64,000 bases of DNA from Candidatus Bathyarchaeota archaeon. Its GTDB lineage: Archaea > Thermoproteota > Bathyarchaeia > Bathyarchaeales > Bathycorpusculaceae. The notes below the pieces were generated by a model, which saw only the letters and a program-made list of their open reading frames with translations, had not been told where the DNA came from and searched no databases. The DNA lies in the NCBI GenBank assembly GCA_013388895.1, contig JACAEK010000050.1:1-64000 (forward strand), in the 5' to 3' direction. How positions within the stretch are numbered: the first letter of the stretch is position 1; every line of letters begins with the position of its first letter. Below, in pieces: positions 26,655-34,894 of this stretch. A program made the position numbers and the translations under genes.

Positions 26655-27650
26655 ATGCGCGTCTGGTATGATGCTTGCACTGGGAAACAAGTCAGATATG
26701 CTGTGGCAATTGCGAAAAGACTTAGAAAATTGGGACATGACGTAACGCTCACTACGAGAGAACATCCAGACACTTTGCCATTAGCCGATTACCTTAAAGA
26801 AAAATTCAAAGTCATAGGGAAATATGACCCCTCGTCACTTTTTACGCGACTACAAGCAGGTGCTCAACGAGTGCTTGAAATGTCCAACCTATTTCAAGAT
26901 GTTGTTCCAGATTTGGCGATTGCGCATCAGTCTGTTGAGTTGTGTCGTGTGGCCTTTGGGTTAAAGGTTCCAATAATTTTGACTGCGGACACACCATACG
27001 CAGACGCAGTTAATAGATTGACTATTCCGTTGGCAGACACTCTAGTAGTGTCTGATGCTATCCCACAACGGTTTTTCAGAAATTTTGGAACCAAGAAAAT
27101 TGTTCAGTTTAAAGGTGTTGACGAGGTGGCTTGGATAAGGAGTTTTGTGCCTTCTGAGAAGTTCGATTTCAAGAAGCCCCTAATTGTTCTTAGGCAGATG
27201 GAAACTAGAGCGGCTTACGCAGTTGATAAAGCCGATTTAACGGAAACTTTAGCGAGAAAGTTAGCGTCTATTGGCACTGTTCTTTTGCTTCCAAGATACG
27301 ATTTCCGCCCAAGAAGGGACTTGCTGGTTATGAGAGGTTTTGTTGATTCCCTCAATCTTGCAGCTTATGCTGACCTTATCATTAATATGGGTGGAACTAT
27401 GGCTCGCGAAGCCGCCCTTTTAGGAACGCCAAGCATAGTAATCTCCACGTTTACAGGTTCTCATGTCAACGCGTACGTTGCTAGAAAAGGATTTCCATTG
27501 TTCATTGTTGATTCTTCAGAAGTCATGAATTATGCGAAAAAATATGTGGGGCGTAAGTGGGATGTGAAAGAAAAGCTAGATGAATTAGAGAATCCAGTAG
27601 ACATGATAGCGAAAGTGGTGCAGAAAAAGGCTGGTGTAACAAAAAATTAA
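26655..27650 (+). CDS. DUF354 family protein (GT-B-like, epimerase/glycosyltransferase relative)
   Basis: A 331-aa member of the archaeal DUF354 family, which has the GT-B fold shared with UDP-GlcNAc 2-epimerases and some glycosyltransferases. It starts MRVWYDACTGKQVRYAVAIA and contains the C-domain motif NMGGTMAREAALLGTPSIV that resembles nucleotide-sugar binding loops. AGGTGG precedes the ATG at 26655; a GTG at 26646 is also open. Biochemical function is not established for the family to my knowledge. At the end of the glycan island, a 2-epimerase (WbpI-like) or transferase role is plausible. Confidence 0.85.
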   Translation: MRVWYDACTGKQVRYAVAIAKRLRKLGHDVTLTTREHPDTLPLADYLKEKFKVIGKYDPSSLFTRLQAGAQRVLEMSNLFQDVVPDLAIAHQSVELCRVAFGLKVPIILTADTPYADAVNRLTIPLADTLVVSDAIPQRFFRNFGTKKIVQFKGVDEVAWIRSFVPSEKFDFKKPLIVLRQMETRAAYAVDKADLTETLARKLASIGTVLLLPRYDFRPRRDLLVMRGFVDSLNLAAYADLIINMGGTMAREAALLGTPSIVISTFTGSHVNAYVARKGFPLFIVDSSEVMNYAKKYVGRKWDVKEKLDELENPVDMIAKVVQKKAGVTKN

Positions 27651-27681
27651 AGAATAATGTGGTGACTCGGATAAGACGTAT

Positions 27682-27756
27682 GGGCCGGTCGTCTAGCTTG
27701 GTTAGGACATTGGCTTTACGAGCCAAAGGTCGCCGGTTCAAGTCCGGCCCGGCCCA
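27682..27756 (+). tRNA. tRNA-Val (UAC)
   Basis: A 75-nt cloverleaf. Acceptor GGGCCGG pairs with CCGGCCC, discriminator A at 27756, no encoded CCA. D stem GTCT/GGAC; anticodon stem TTGGC/GCCAA with loop TTTACGA, anticodon TAC; variable loop AGGTC; T stem GCCGG/CCGGC with loop TTCAAGT. No intron. A degraded copy of its 3' half lies about 400 bp downstream. Confidence 0.95.
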
Positions 27757-28163
27757 TTATGTTGTGACGTGTGCGTGTGTGCGTGAAACGCTGATAGGCC
27801 CCTCTATTAGGATTCAAATATGTTTTGTGAGTTTGTGAATTTCTTGTGTGCTGTTAGAATGTTTGGGCATGGTTTTGAGTTTACGGGTTTTTGCGAGCTG
27901 GTTGTTTGTCAGTCTTTGAGTCAGTCTAGATTCGTACGGAAGCGCCATCTTAACCCACGTTCCCAAAAATGCGTTGATTCACTAATAAATGAAGATGGTT
28001 CTTATGCGGGCTATTGCCCCATGCAGACTGGTATTTAAACGTCATTTCATCTATAGAAAAAAGAATAGGCTATGGGCGCTGTAGCGCGCCGGATGTCAAA
28101 GTAATACGAACAAATTTTATGCCGCCTAGGGGAATGAACTGAAGCGAAGGCAAAACTGCCCAT
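27757..28163. other. Gene-poor segment between tRNA-Val and its partial copy
   Basis: About 400 bp with no credible gene. The only longer frame, 27820-28038, is Cys/Phe-rich with no start signal and no resemblance to a protein family. A short GC hairpin (GCGC-TGTA-GCGC) lies near 28077-28089. Flanked by tRNA-Val and a copy of its 3' half, the segment looks like what is left of an integrated element after decay; no integrase remains. Confidence 0.45.
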
Positions 28164-28197
28164 GAGCCAAGGGTCGCTGGTTCAAGTCCGGTCCATT
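28164..28197 (+). repeat. Partial tRNA-Val 3' copy, possible att-site remnant
   Basis: Starting at GAGCCAA, this stretch matches the tRNA-Val 3' half (anticodon stem 3' arm, variable loop, T arm) with two substitutions, then loses about five bases in the acceptor and ends CCATT like the tRNA flank. The sequence before it does not pair to make an anticodon stem, so it is not a functional tRNA. This is the usual form of an attachment-site duplication left by a tRNA-targeting integrase. Confidence 0.7.
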
Positions 28198-28270
28198 TTC
28201 GGCTTTTAGAACATATTTTCAATTATTTCTAGCCTAATCTTTTATAGGCATAGAACAGAAAGTGTTTTCC

Positions 28271-29176
28271 ATGGATAAAATGGCTATCAGCCGCTTAAAC
28301 GCCTTCTTGATGCTTACTCTAATTCTATTTTGGGGAAGCTCTTTTGTGGTTGTCAAAATCGCATTAAACGAGGGATTGACTCCTATCTCAATAGCAACCT
28401 TTAGGTTTCTCATTGCGGGAGGGTTTTTTCTTATTGCGCTTTTAATTGAGAAAAGAAGGAGAAACTATCGACTTCTTGTTGGAAGGAAAGAGCTTCCCAT
28501 TCTGCTAGTTCTCGCGCTTACTGGTGTGACCTTCTTCTTCGCAGCTCAATATACAGGCATTTAGATGGCTGGCGCCTCTATCGCTGCTATTCTAGTCTGC
28601 CTCCTTTCGCCAATTCTCATAACTGTTCTTTCTGCAATAATGTTCAAGGAACACTTGACAAAGAAGCACGTTTCCGGCATTGGAATTGCCGCGTTAGGAA
28701 CGTTCATTGTCATAACCGGCGGCACTGTGAGCTTTTCTGGTGACCGAGAATTCCTTCTCGGTAGCTTGATTTTGCTTTCCACTCCTGTTCTTTGGGCTAC
28801 ATACAGCCTTCTTGGAAAGAAACTAATAAGCAGACGCAGTCCTTTTCTCGTTGTAGCTTACGTAAACATGTTAGGCGGCTTATGCCTAGTTCCTTTTTCA
28901 TTGGCTGAACACTCTCTTGGCCAGATTCTTACAATAAGTCTCAGTGGCTGGTTAGCAATTCTCTTTTTAGCCTTTACATGTTCATTGTTAGGCTATTATA
29001 TTTGGCTCTACGTGATGAAACAAGTTGGAGCAGCAATCACAAGTTCGTTCTTGTTTGCAGAGCCACTAGTCACCGCATTATTCGCCATCAGATTTGTGGG
29101 AGAAACGCTAGATATTTTCATTCCCCTAGGAGCTTTTCTAATTTTCATAGGAGTATACCTGGTCATAAGGAAATGA
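28271..29176 (+). pseudogene. EamA/DMT-family transporter interrupted by an in-frame TAG
   Basis: Drug/metabolite transporter of the EamA type, normally about 300 aa with ten membrane helices in two homologous halves. From the ATG at 28271 the frame reads FWGSSFVVVKIALNEG and ATFRFLIAG, then hits TAG at 28562-28564 just after AAQYTGI, and continues in the same frame as MAGASIAAILVCLLSPIL through the second EamA half (WATYSLLGKKLI, FAEPLVTALFAI) to 29176. The stop falls inside the first EamA repeat after about three helices, so this is not a natural half-size protein. No other damage is seen. Either a recent nonsense mutation, a sequence error, or readthrough. Confidence 0.8.
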
Positions 29177-29948
29177 ACGTTGTTGAATAATCTAGAGATT
29201 GCAGGATTTTTTTTGGACTAAACACCGTAAAAGTTGCGTTTTGTAGATTCTTGCCAAGTTTCGGAATTAAGCCTGCAGCATCTGTTCCAAGTTTGCACGT
29301 GAGCGCAAATTCAAATAGTCCTAAATGCTCCACATTTAACACGTCTCGGTTTAAACCTGCTCTTTTTAAGGCCAATTTAAGCTCATAATCTGGAGAACCC
29401 AAGATTACTAATCGATCCATCAAAGATTTTATCCAGTTCCCATACTGGCTAAGCTGTTTTTCCGAAAGCATTGCTGTAAGATGTTTTTTCTCTTTATCTA
29501 TGTTGAGAATTTTGACAGTTAATGGCAAATTTTTGCATAAACCAAAGAGTTCACCTAATTTTCTAAATGCAAGTTTTCTTCCGTCAACAAGTTGTGCTTG
29601 TAGATGTTGTAAGGCAATTTTGGCGTAAATGATCTTAGGCGAGGAGACTCCTATATCTACGTACAGTTCGTCTCTGTTTTTGTCCAAGGCTGTGACACGA
29701 CCTCTTATCATCGAAAATTTCTTCACGTCATCTATGTGTGCTGGGCACAGTCCTATTTCGTCAGTAAAATAATGTAACGCTACTTTTGCATCTTCACCTG
29801 AAATATCAATTTGAATCCAACCACGAGAAGTGATTCCGCTAATCTTGGTTTCTACTTGCAAGCCTTTGAACTTAGATTTCAAAATCCTGTTAGCAAGTTT
29901 TAGTTGCGAATTACTATAAATTTTCTCAAGCAAAGTCACTGTGGACAT
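29163..29948 (-). CDS. DUF2110 family archaeal protein
   Basis: A 261-aa protein matching the archaeal DUF2110 family as I know it, with a central beta-barrel-like segment (MIRGRVTALDKNRDELYVDIG) that resembles an S1/OB-type nucleic-acid-binding fold. No catalytic motif is evident. It is the last gene of the minus-strand operon that includes transcription factor E and the HD-domain protein, overlapping the latter by 13 bp. The operon context suggests a link to transcription or RNA metabolism, but the function is unknown. Its 3' end slightly overlaps the convergent transporter frame. Confidence 0.8.
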   Translation of the reverse strand: MSTVTLLEKIYSNSQLKLANRILKSKFKGLQVETKISGITSRGWIQIDISGEDAKVALHYFTDEIGLCPAHIDDVKKFSMIRGRVTALDKNRDELYVDIGVSSPKIIYAKIALQHLQAQLVDGRKLAFRKLGELFGLCKNLPLTVKILNIDKEKKHLTAMLSEKQLSQYGNWIKSLMDRLVILGSPDYELKLALKRAGLNRDVLNVEHLGLFEFALTCKLGTDAAGLIPKLGKNLQNATFTVFSPKKILQSLDYSTTFISL

Positions 29949-30472
29949 CTGCAGTCGCCCATTAAAGCCAGCATTTCCTTATGCAGTCTGCGTATTCTTG
30001 CAATTGCTGAAGGCGGCAATTTTTTAGAGAAATTTTCAACAGTTTTTTCAATAGACACTCTTTTTGAACCTTCTATTAGCTTATCCGCATAGGAAACAAT
30101 TTTTTCTTCGATGGTTTGCGGAATATAATTGTCTGTTGGCCATCCTAGTTTTTTTGCTTCTTTTGTCGTAATTCCACCGCCTACATGTCTCTTTATTATT
30201 GAAATCAGCGGTTGGGGTAAACCCAACGATTCTGCAATTTCAGTTCCCACTATTGCATGATGAACACTGTGGGTTTTTGCCCGCCCAATGTCGTGTAGAA
30301 GGGCCCCTATTTCCACAAGTTCTAAATCAACTTGAACTCCGTTGTTCTTGCAGGCTTTTGCGATTTCTACTGCAAATTCAGACACTGCCTCGCAATGCCT
30401 CACAACATTTCTTAAACAACCGCTTTGATAGAGAAACTGTAGTGCTTGTTCTCTAGAAGGAAGATTTTTCAC
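29936..30472 (-). CDS. HD-domain hydrolase (TIGR00295-like)
   Basis: A 178-aa metal-dependent phosphohydrolase of the HD superfamily. Metal ligands are visible in VRHCEAVSEFAVEIA (first His), the HD pair of GALLHDIGR, the His of SVHHAIVG and IIKRHVGGG. The size and order match the archaeal TIGR00295 group, whose substrate is not established. The start overlaps the stop of the TFE gene by four bases and the stop overlaps DUF2110, so all three are translationally linked. Confidence 0.9.
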   Translation of the reverse strand: MKNLPSREQALQFLYQSGCLRNVVRHCEAVSEFAVEIAKACKNNGVQVDLELVEIGALLHDIGRAKTHSVHHAIVGTEIAESLGLPQPLISIIKRHVGGGITTKEAKKLGWPTDNYIPQTIEEKIVSYADKLIEGSKRVSIEKTVENFSKKLPPSAIARIRRLHKEMLALMGDCRCPQ

Positions 30473-30981
30473 TCACCCAATTCCTTCTTCAATTGCTCAA
30501 CTTTCTTCGCTAATGCTTGAATCATTTTACCATTTTCGTAGTGCATTAATGGTTTTCCACATGTTGGACACTTAAAAACAAGTTCCACAGCTTCTTCAAA
30601 GGGAATGCGTCTACAGCCTGGTGTGTAGCAGTAGTAGAAGTCATGTTTCATCTCATATTCCAATCTTATGTCAAGCTTCTCCAACACGCGTCTTTTTTGG
30701 CTTAGAATAAATCCTTCTAGTTGGTCTGGTTGTAGCTTCCAGTGAAATATGAACCATCCAGTTTTTGGATCGCGAGTTCTTCTTAGGCTAACAAGTGAAT
30801 GATCGTAGAGTTTGTAGAGAATTTTGCGCACAGAGTTCAGCCTTATGCCGGTTTTGTTGGCTATTTCGTCGTCTGTTGTCTCATCTAGGTTTTTCAAATT
30901 TTCAATTAGTTTAATAGCTTCTTCCTCACCTAATGCTTCTGCAACTTTCATTAGAGTAGCATCGTCTATGGTTGATAACAT
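30469..30981 (-). CDS. tfe: Transcription factor E, alpha subunit
   Basis: Archaeal homologue of TFIIE-alpha, which helps RNA polymerase melt promoters. A 170-aa protein: an N-terminal winged helix (TDDEIANKTGIRLNSVRKILY, then DHSLVSLRRTRD), a coiled linker, and a C-terminal zinc ribbon with Cys pairs CYTPGC and CPTCGK. Length is typical. It lies downstream of aTrm56 by about 80 bp and starts a run of overlapping genes with the HD and DUF2110 proteins. Confidence 0.95.
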   Translation of the reverse strand: MLSTIDDATLMKVAEALGEEEAIKLIENLKNLDETTDDEIANKTGIRLNSVRKILYKLYDHSLVSLRRTRDPKTGWFIFHWKLQPDQLEGFILSQKRRVLEKLDIRLEYEMKHDFYYCYTPGCRRIPFEEAVELVFKCPTCGKPLMHYENGKMIQALAKKVEQLKKELGE

Positions 30982-31062
30982 GGTGAACCTTTTGCTTAGC
31001 TCTTGAACTTAGTTTCTCTATTATATATCTGTAAAGCTTTGATTTAAATCTCTTTATGAAAT

Positions 31063-31608
31063 CTACGACTTTCTCACTATTTTTTTACCTCTTTTAAGGG
31101 GAATTATTCTCAACTTTGCACTCTCAAATCTCTTCTTGAGTTCCTTCCTCTCAAATAAACGATCTAAGAAAACAGCTAAGCTTGCACACTCAGAATGAGG
31201 CTGATTTCCGATAGCGACATTAAAGTCTGAAAAGGCTTTTGAAAAGAATTCTTTTGGAACTTTCTGACTTCCTACCAAAATTAATATGTCTTTTCCAGTG
31301 TTCATAATTCGTTGTAGCACATTGCTTGTCTGAATGTTTTCTCCATAGGCTGTTAGGTGAACAGTCGTTCCGCCTCTTGCTTTCCAATCTTTAACAGTTT
31401 TTTTCCAAGGCGTTCCCATTTCAAAAAAGAATGTTCCACCCCAATCATTTTAGACTTTTTCAACTGTTTCCTTAATTTTTCTGTCTTCCACATCAGATAA
31501 TATAATGCCCAATGCCCCTAGCGCCCGAGCCGTTAATGCGACATGAGTGGTTAACCTTGCATCTCGCTGCAGTCGATGACCCCACCTTAGTACCACAACT
31601 TGGGGCAT
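31063..31608 (-). pseudogene. tRNA (cytidine-56 2'-O)-methyltransferase aTrm56, interrupted by an in-frame TAA
   Basis: aTrm56 2'-O-methylates C56 in the T-loop of archaeal tRNAs using SAM; it has the SPOUT knot fold. From the ATG at 31608 the frame reads [28 protein letters not shown], then TAA at 31450-31452, then in the same frame NDWGGTFFFEMGTPWKK, the conserved LVGSQKVP and the family signature NVAIGNQPHSECASLAVFLDRL. All conserved blocks are intact and the total of about 181 aa is normal; only the single stop breaks it. The family is widely conserved in archaea, so true loss would be surprising. It lies between hflX and tfe. Confidence 0.85.
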
Positions 31609-31612
31609 CTGC

Positions 31613-32872
31613 TTAGACTTTTTCGAATTTTCCATTTGACGTTTCCACATGCTTTCTCACTTTTTCTGCAAACCATGGGGCAGCCTCAAAAACTATGTGG
31701 GCAGAATTATCTGCATATTTTATTGATTGGACGTCTGCGTTTTTGAAAAGCCATGAAATGAAAGACATGTTTTCATTCGTTAGTGGTATGGTGAACGCGG
31801 CTTGTACATAATTCTTCAAAATTTTGAGCGCTTGATGCTTTAGTATGTCAAGGCTAATTCTATGTATTGCTGATATTGGTATGGGATTTGGAGCTCTTTC
31901 TTTGAGCAATTCGAGTTTCTGTTGAATCTCTGTTTTTGGCAATAAGTCAATTTTGTTCAAGGCTGTTATTATTGGGATGCCGGATGCTCCTATGCGCTCT
32001 ATTGTTTCTAAACAGACGGCAAGCTTCTTCTCGATCTGGCTTACTGGTTCGCTTATGTCTACCACTAGAAATATCAAGTCCGAATATATTGTCTCTTCGA
32101 GGGTTGAATGAAAAGCTTCTATCAATGTTAAAGGTAAACGATCTATAAAACCAACGGTGTCTGTCAAAAGAAATTTTTTATTGGAAAACTCGACAAGCCT
32201 AGTTGTTGTGGAAAGTGTTGTGAATAGGTTTTCATCGGCGGGCACTTTTTCTTCAGTCAAGGCGTTAAAGAGTGAGCTTTTTCCCGCGTTTGTATATCCG
32301 GCTAAGGAGATTGATGAAAACCCTAGTTCTGCTCTTCTTTCGCGGTGTAGAAGCCGTTTTTCCCCGATTTTTTTTAGTTTCTTGCGTATGGTGTGGACTT
32401 GCTTCTTCACAGCCTCGTAGTAAATGTCTACTTCGTATGCGCCTAATCCCATGAATCCCGGCTGTTCTTCCTTTTTCGCCAGTCTTACTCTTTCTTTTGC
32501 GTGTGCCAACTCGTATTGCTGTTGGGCTAACTGAATCTGCAGTTGAGCTTCGGTTGTTGTGGCTCTTCTTGTGAAAATTTCAAGGATAAGCTGAAAACGG
32601 TCAATTGCTTCAACACCTATCACTTTTGCCAAATTGTAGGCTTGAACAGCCTTCAGCGGATTATCGAAAATCATCTTTTGGGCACATGTTTCTTTAACAA
32701 GCTTTGCAAGTTCTTTCACTTTTCCTGCGCCTATCTGATAGCGGGAATCAGGCTCTCTAACCTGTTCCATTCTGCCAACCACAGCATATCCTGCAGATTC
32801 TGCAAGATTTTTTAGTTCTTCTAGGCTCGAAGTTTCGAAGTTTTTTCGGCGTTGAACTATGATAGCTTTCGT
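31613..32872 (-). CDS. hflX: HflX-type ribosome-associated GTPase, probable ACG start
   Basis: GTPase of the HflX family that binds large ribosomal subunits or 70S ribosomes. GTP-binding motifs: G1 [11 protein letters not shown]3 DTVGFID, G4 NKID. The HflX N-domain is present (GAGKVKELA), with the glycine-rich linker GLGAYEVD. The nearest ordinary start is a GTG at 32782, but in-frame family sequence continues upstream ([19 protein letters not shown]). It reaches ACG at 32870-32872 exactly where the expected MKAIIVQRR would begin (here T-K-A-I-I-V-Q-R-R), with GGGGGAG eight bases upstream. No ATG, GTG or TTG exists in that interval. Overlaps the MBF1 stop by 16 bp. Confidence 0.9.
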   Translation of the reverse strand, partial: TKAIIVQRRKNFETSSLEELKNLAESAGYAVVGRMEQVREPDSRYQIGAGKVKELAKLVKETCAQKMIFDNPLKAVQAYNLAKVIGVEAIDRFQLILEIFTRRATTTEAQLQIQLAQQQYELAHAKERVRLAKKEEQPGFMGLGAYEVDIYYEAVKKQVHTIRKKLKKIGEKRLLHRERRAELGFSSISLAGYTNAGKSSLFNALTEEKVPADENLFTTLSTTTRLVEFSNKKFLLTDTVGFIDRLPLTLIEAFHSTLEETIYSDLIFLVVDISEPVSQIEKKLAVCLETIERIGASGIPIITALNKIDLLPKTEIQQKLELLKERAPNPIPISAIHRISLDILKHQALKILKNYVQAAFTIPLTNENMSFISWLFKNADVQSIKYADNSAHIVFEAAPWFAEKVRKHVETSNGKFEKV

Positions 32873-33393
32873 TCTTCTGGCTCCCCCTTTCTTTTCTTGT
32901 TTAGCTCAATTAAATCTCCGAGGGTCAGTTCTCGATTTGTTTGTTTAGGAATGTTTCTTTGTGGAATTTTCTCTTCTGTAAACGGAGTTAATAGCTTGAT
33001 TTTCAGTGCATACTCTAACTTTGTTACAAGTTTATTGTCAGGTGTCATTTTTCTTGTTTCGATTTTTCTGAGCAGTGAGACTTTTTCATTTATTTTTTTA
33101 CCTAAATCTTCGTGGGAGAGTCCAAGTTTTTCTCTCGCTTGTCTTATTTTCTGGTCAAAATTTCCTGTAAGTTCCAGCGATGTGTCAATTGCTGTTTCTG
33201 TCTGTTTTTTGCTCTGGATTTTTAGCGGTTGATGCGTGGCCTTTGGTTTTGACGCTGGGATTTTGGGTATTGGTTCTTCCCATGTTGCTGTTCCATGTTT
33301 TGCACATTCACTGCATACTGTTAGCTTTGCCCCTTCGATTACGGCTCTATGGGACTTACCGTAGATTTTTCGCCCGCAAACTTCACACCGCAA
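32857..33393 (-). CDS. mbf1: Archaeal MBF1 (multiprotein bridging factor 1)
   Basis: Transcription/translation-associated factor with an N-terminal zinc ribbon (CEVCGRKIYG and CSECAKHG) and a C-terminal XRE-type helix-turn-helix (DQKIRQAREKLGLSHEDLGKKI, SLLRKIETRKMTPD). I prefer the TTG at 33393, which begins LRCEVCG as in relatives and has AGGTG eight bases upstream; the frame also stays open to a TTG at 33453. First gene of a minus-strand operon with hflX, aTrm56, tfe, the HD protein and DUF2110. It diverges from the PUA gene across about 70 bp. Confidence 0.92.
   Translation of the reverse strand: MRCEVCGRKIYGKSHRAVIEGAKLTVCSECAKHGTATWEEPIPKIPASKPKATHQPLKIQSKKQTETAIDTSLELTGNFDQKIRQAREKLGLSHEDLGKKINEKVSLLRKIETRKMTPDNKLVTKLEYALKIKLLTPFTEEKIPQRNIPKQTNRELTLGDLIELNKKRKGEPEERKLS
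32881..32887 (-). promoter_or_regulatory. Shine-Dalgarno GGGGGAG for hflX
   Basis: A strong ribosome-binding sequence inside the end of the MBF1 gene, eight bases from the ACG at 32872. Its position is the main support for initiation at that near-cognate codon and not at the GTG 90 bases further on. Confidence 0.55.
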
Positions 33394-33464
33394 TTGCCGA
33401 GCACCTAAACTATTTTTTATTGTTTGGTTATGTTTATAGTTGTCGAATCGCAATAAGGTTAATA

Positions 33465-33950
33465 ATGGTGTTGCGGCGCTTGGAAAACTCGCTTAAACGA
33501 ATCAGAAGCGTAGCAGATTATCAGTTTGGAAAAGGCATAGGCACTAGGCTTTTTCCACGAAATGTAGAAATAGCACTCTCAAAGAGAACTGGCAGAATAC
33601 GCTACGTTTATCTGAATGGCAAAAGGCTTGCAACTCTTCGTCCCACAGACGGCTTTTTCTCTTTAAGCGTCACTGGTGCAAAAAGAATTACTGAAGATAA
33701 GGGTTCTGCGAACTGCTTTGTGAAAGTCCAAAATGATGTATCCAAGTTTGTTGCCGAAGGTGGCGATGTATTTGCAGTACATGTAGTTGAGGCTAGCGGC
33801 GAAATTCGTCCCAAAAATGAGGTTGTCGTTATTGACGAAGTTGGCAAAATTTTGGCTGTTGGGCGAGCAGTGTTATCCGGCGAGGAGATGAAGGCCTTCA
33901 AAACTGGTGTCGCTGTTAAGGTTAGGCATGGTTGTTTGGAAGAGAGTTAA
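33465..33950 (+). CDS. PUA-domain RNA-binding protein
   Basis: A 161-aa protein with a C-terminal PUA domain (residues ~78-155; AEGGDVFAVHVVEASGEIRP, EVGKILAVGRAVLSGEEM, GVAVKVRHG), an RNA-binding module found in archaeosine transglycosylases and pseudouridine synthases. The N-terminal part (ADYQFGKGIGTRLFP) resembles the C2-like domain that precedes PUA in stand-alone archaeal proteins of the ArcTGT C-terminal type. The frame opens at 33180, but the ATG at 33465 with AAGG just before is the family start. It pairs with the NAC gene 45 bp downstream. Confidence 0.9.
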   Translation: MVLRRLENSLKRIRSVADYQFGKGIGTRLFPRNVEIALSKRTGRIRYVYLNGKRLATLRPTDGFFSLSVTGAKRITEDKGSANCFVKVQNDVSKFVAEGGDVFAVHVVEASGEIRPKNEVVVIDEVGKILAVGRAVLSGEEMKAFKTGVAVKVRHGCLEES

Positions 33951-33995
33951 ATATATGAGGTTTGAATGGTAAATATTTGGTGGAAGGCAAGTCTT

Positions 33996-34355
33996 ATGCA
34001 TAGGCGTGTAAGTCCGCGAGAAGCCAAGCGCATGATGCAACGCATGGGACTGAACATGGACGCCATAGCAGACGTAGAACAAGTCATCATCAAAACAAGC
34101 ACCAAAGAAGTCACCATTGAAAAACCAGAAGTGTCAATCCTTGAAATGCAAGGACAAAAAATCTTCCAAATAACTGGTGGAAAAATAAGTGAAAAGACCG
34201 CAGAACGCAAAGAAACAGCCGTGGCTATACCTGAAGAAGATGCAAGGCTTGTGGCAGATCAAACAGGAAAAAGCTTTGAAGAAGCAAAAAAAGCACTGGA
34301 AGAATGCGGAGGCGACTTAGCTAAAGCAATTCTTCTGCTTCAGTCAAAGATCTAA
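33996..34355 (+). CDS. nac: Nascent polypeptide-associated complex protein
   Basis: Archaeal homodimeric NAC, which binds nascent chains at the ribosome exit. About 119 aa: N-terminal basic segment REAKRMMQRMGLNMD, the NAC beta-barrel (EVTIEKPEVSILEMQGQKIF) and a C-terminal UBA domain (ARLVADQTGKSFEEAKKALE, GDLAKAILLLQ). The frame opens at 33966, but the ATG at 33996 has GGTGGAAGG eight bases upstream and matches the family start. It ends four bases into the convergent GNAT gene. Confidence 0.93.
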   Translation: MHRRVSPREAKRMMQRMGLNMDAIADVEQVIIKTSTKEVTIEKPEVSILEMQGQKIFQITGGKISEKTAERKETAVAIPEEDARLVADQTGKSFEEAKKALEECGGDLAKAILLLQSKI

Positions 34356-34714
34356 TGCGACTCTATAAGGCGTTTTATGGCGTAAGGACAGCATAACACT
34401 TCTGTTTTTACGTCGTCCAAATATTTCCACAGTTTCTCTTTAAGCAGGGCTAACGCCTCTTTGTTTCGTTGGATTTCTTTCACGTGGAAATCTTCGACTT
34501 CAAAAACTTTGTCTTGTGGATGCAAAACCATGACTGCAACAATCTGTTCATGGCTATTTTCCACAACATAGCAGTGTTGAGGCACTATTCTTAAATGATT
34601 TATCGTATGTTCTTTAGCTTCTCTATAGCCCTTCTCCAAACTGTTGTCATGGTCTAAAGCAACCATGCGCGCAACAGTTTCTACATCATTAACTTTCATG
34701 TTACGAATTTTCAT
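34352..34714 (-). CDS. Small GNAT-like acetyltransferase-fold protein
   Basis: About 120 aa with the start of a GNAT fold (IRNMKVNDVETVARMV), a mid strand pair CYVVENSHEQIVAVMVLHPQ and a helix-strand end. The acetyl-CoA pyrophosphate loop Q/R-x-x-G-x-G/A is not clearly present, so it may be a reduced or inactive relative. A very good GGAGGTGATG precedes the ATG at 34714. Convergent with NAC. Substrate unknown. Confidence 0.65.
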   Translation of the reverse strand: MKIRNMKVNDVETVARMVALDHDNSLEKGYREAKEHTINHLRIVPQHCYVVENSHEQIVAVMVLHPQDKVFEVEDFHVKEIQRNKEALALLKEKLWKYLDDVKTEVLCCPYAIKRLIESH

Positions 34715-34894
34715 TAACATCACCTCCTCTAAACTAGGTTAAATATTCAAAAGGCACTCAAGACTAATCTTGGGCGAACTCGAATGTGAACACTCAGCAG
34801 TTATGAAGATTTCATCTAGGTCGCCCCCAACGGAGGCTGCAGATAATTTTGTTATTTTATGGATAAAAACTTAATGTATGAATAGCTATAGTAT

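Noticed and set aside
27820-28038. 72-aa open frame downstream of tRNA-Val
   Set aside because: Odd Cys/Phe composition, no ribosome site, no family likeness; lies in the decayed segment between the two tRNA-derived repeats.
28077-28089. GC hairpin as a terminator or small RNA
   Set aside because: Very short stem with no poly-T tail and no neighbouring gene that needs it.
28120-28200. A second functional tRNA gene
   Set aside because: Only the 3' half resembles a tRNA; the sequence before it cannot form the anticodon stem and the acceptor has lost bases.
28562-28564. Pyrrolysine codon in the EamA transporter
   Set aside because: TAG is an ordinary terminator for several genes here, and the other three interruptions are TAA, so one Pyl mechanism does not explain the set.
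33180-33464. 95-residue N-terminal extension of the PUA protein
   Set aside because: It is the shadow of the divergent MBF1 gene; the ATG at 33465 has a ribosome site and matches the family start.
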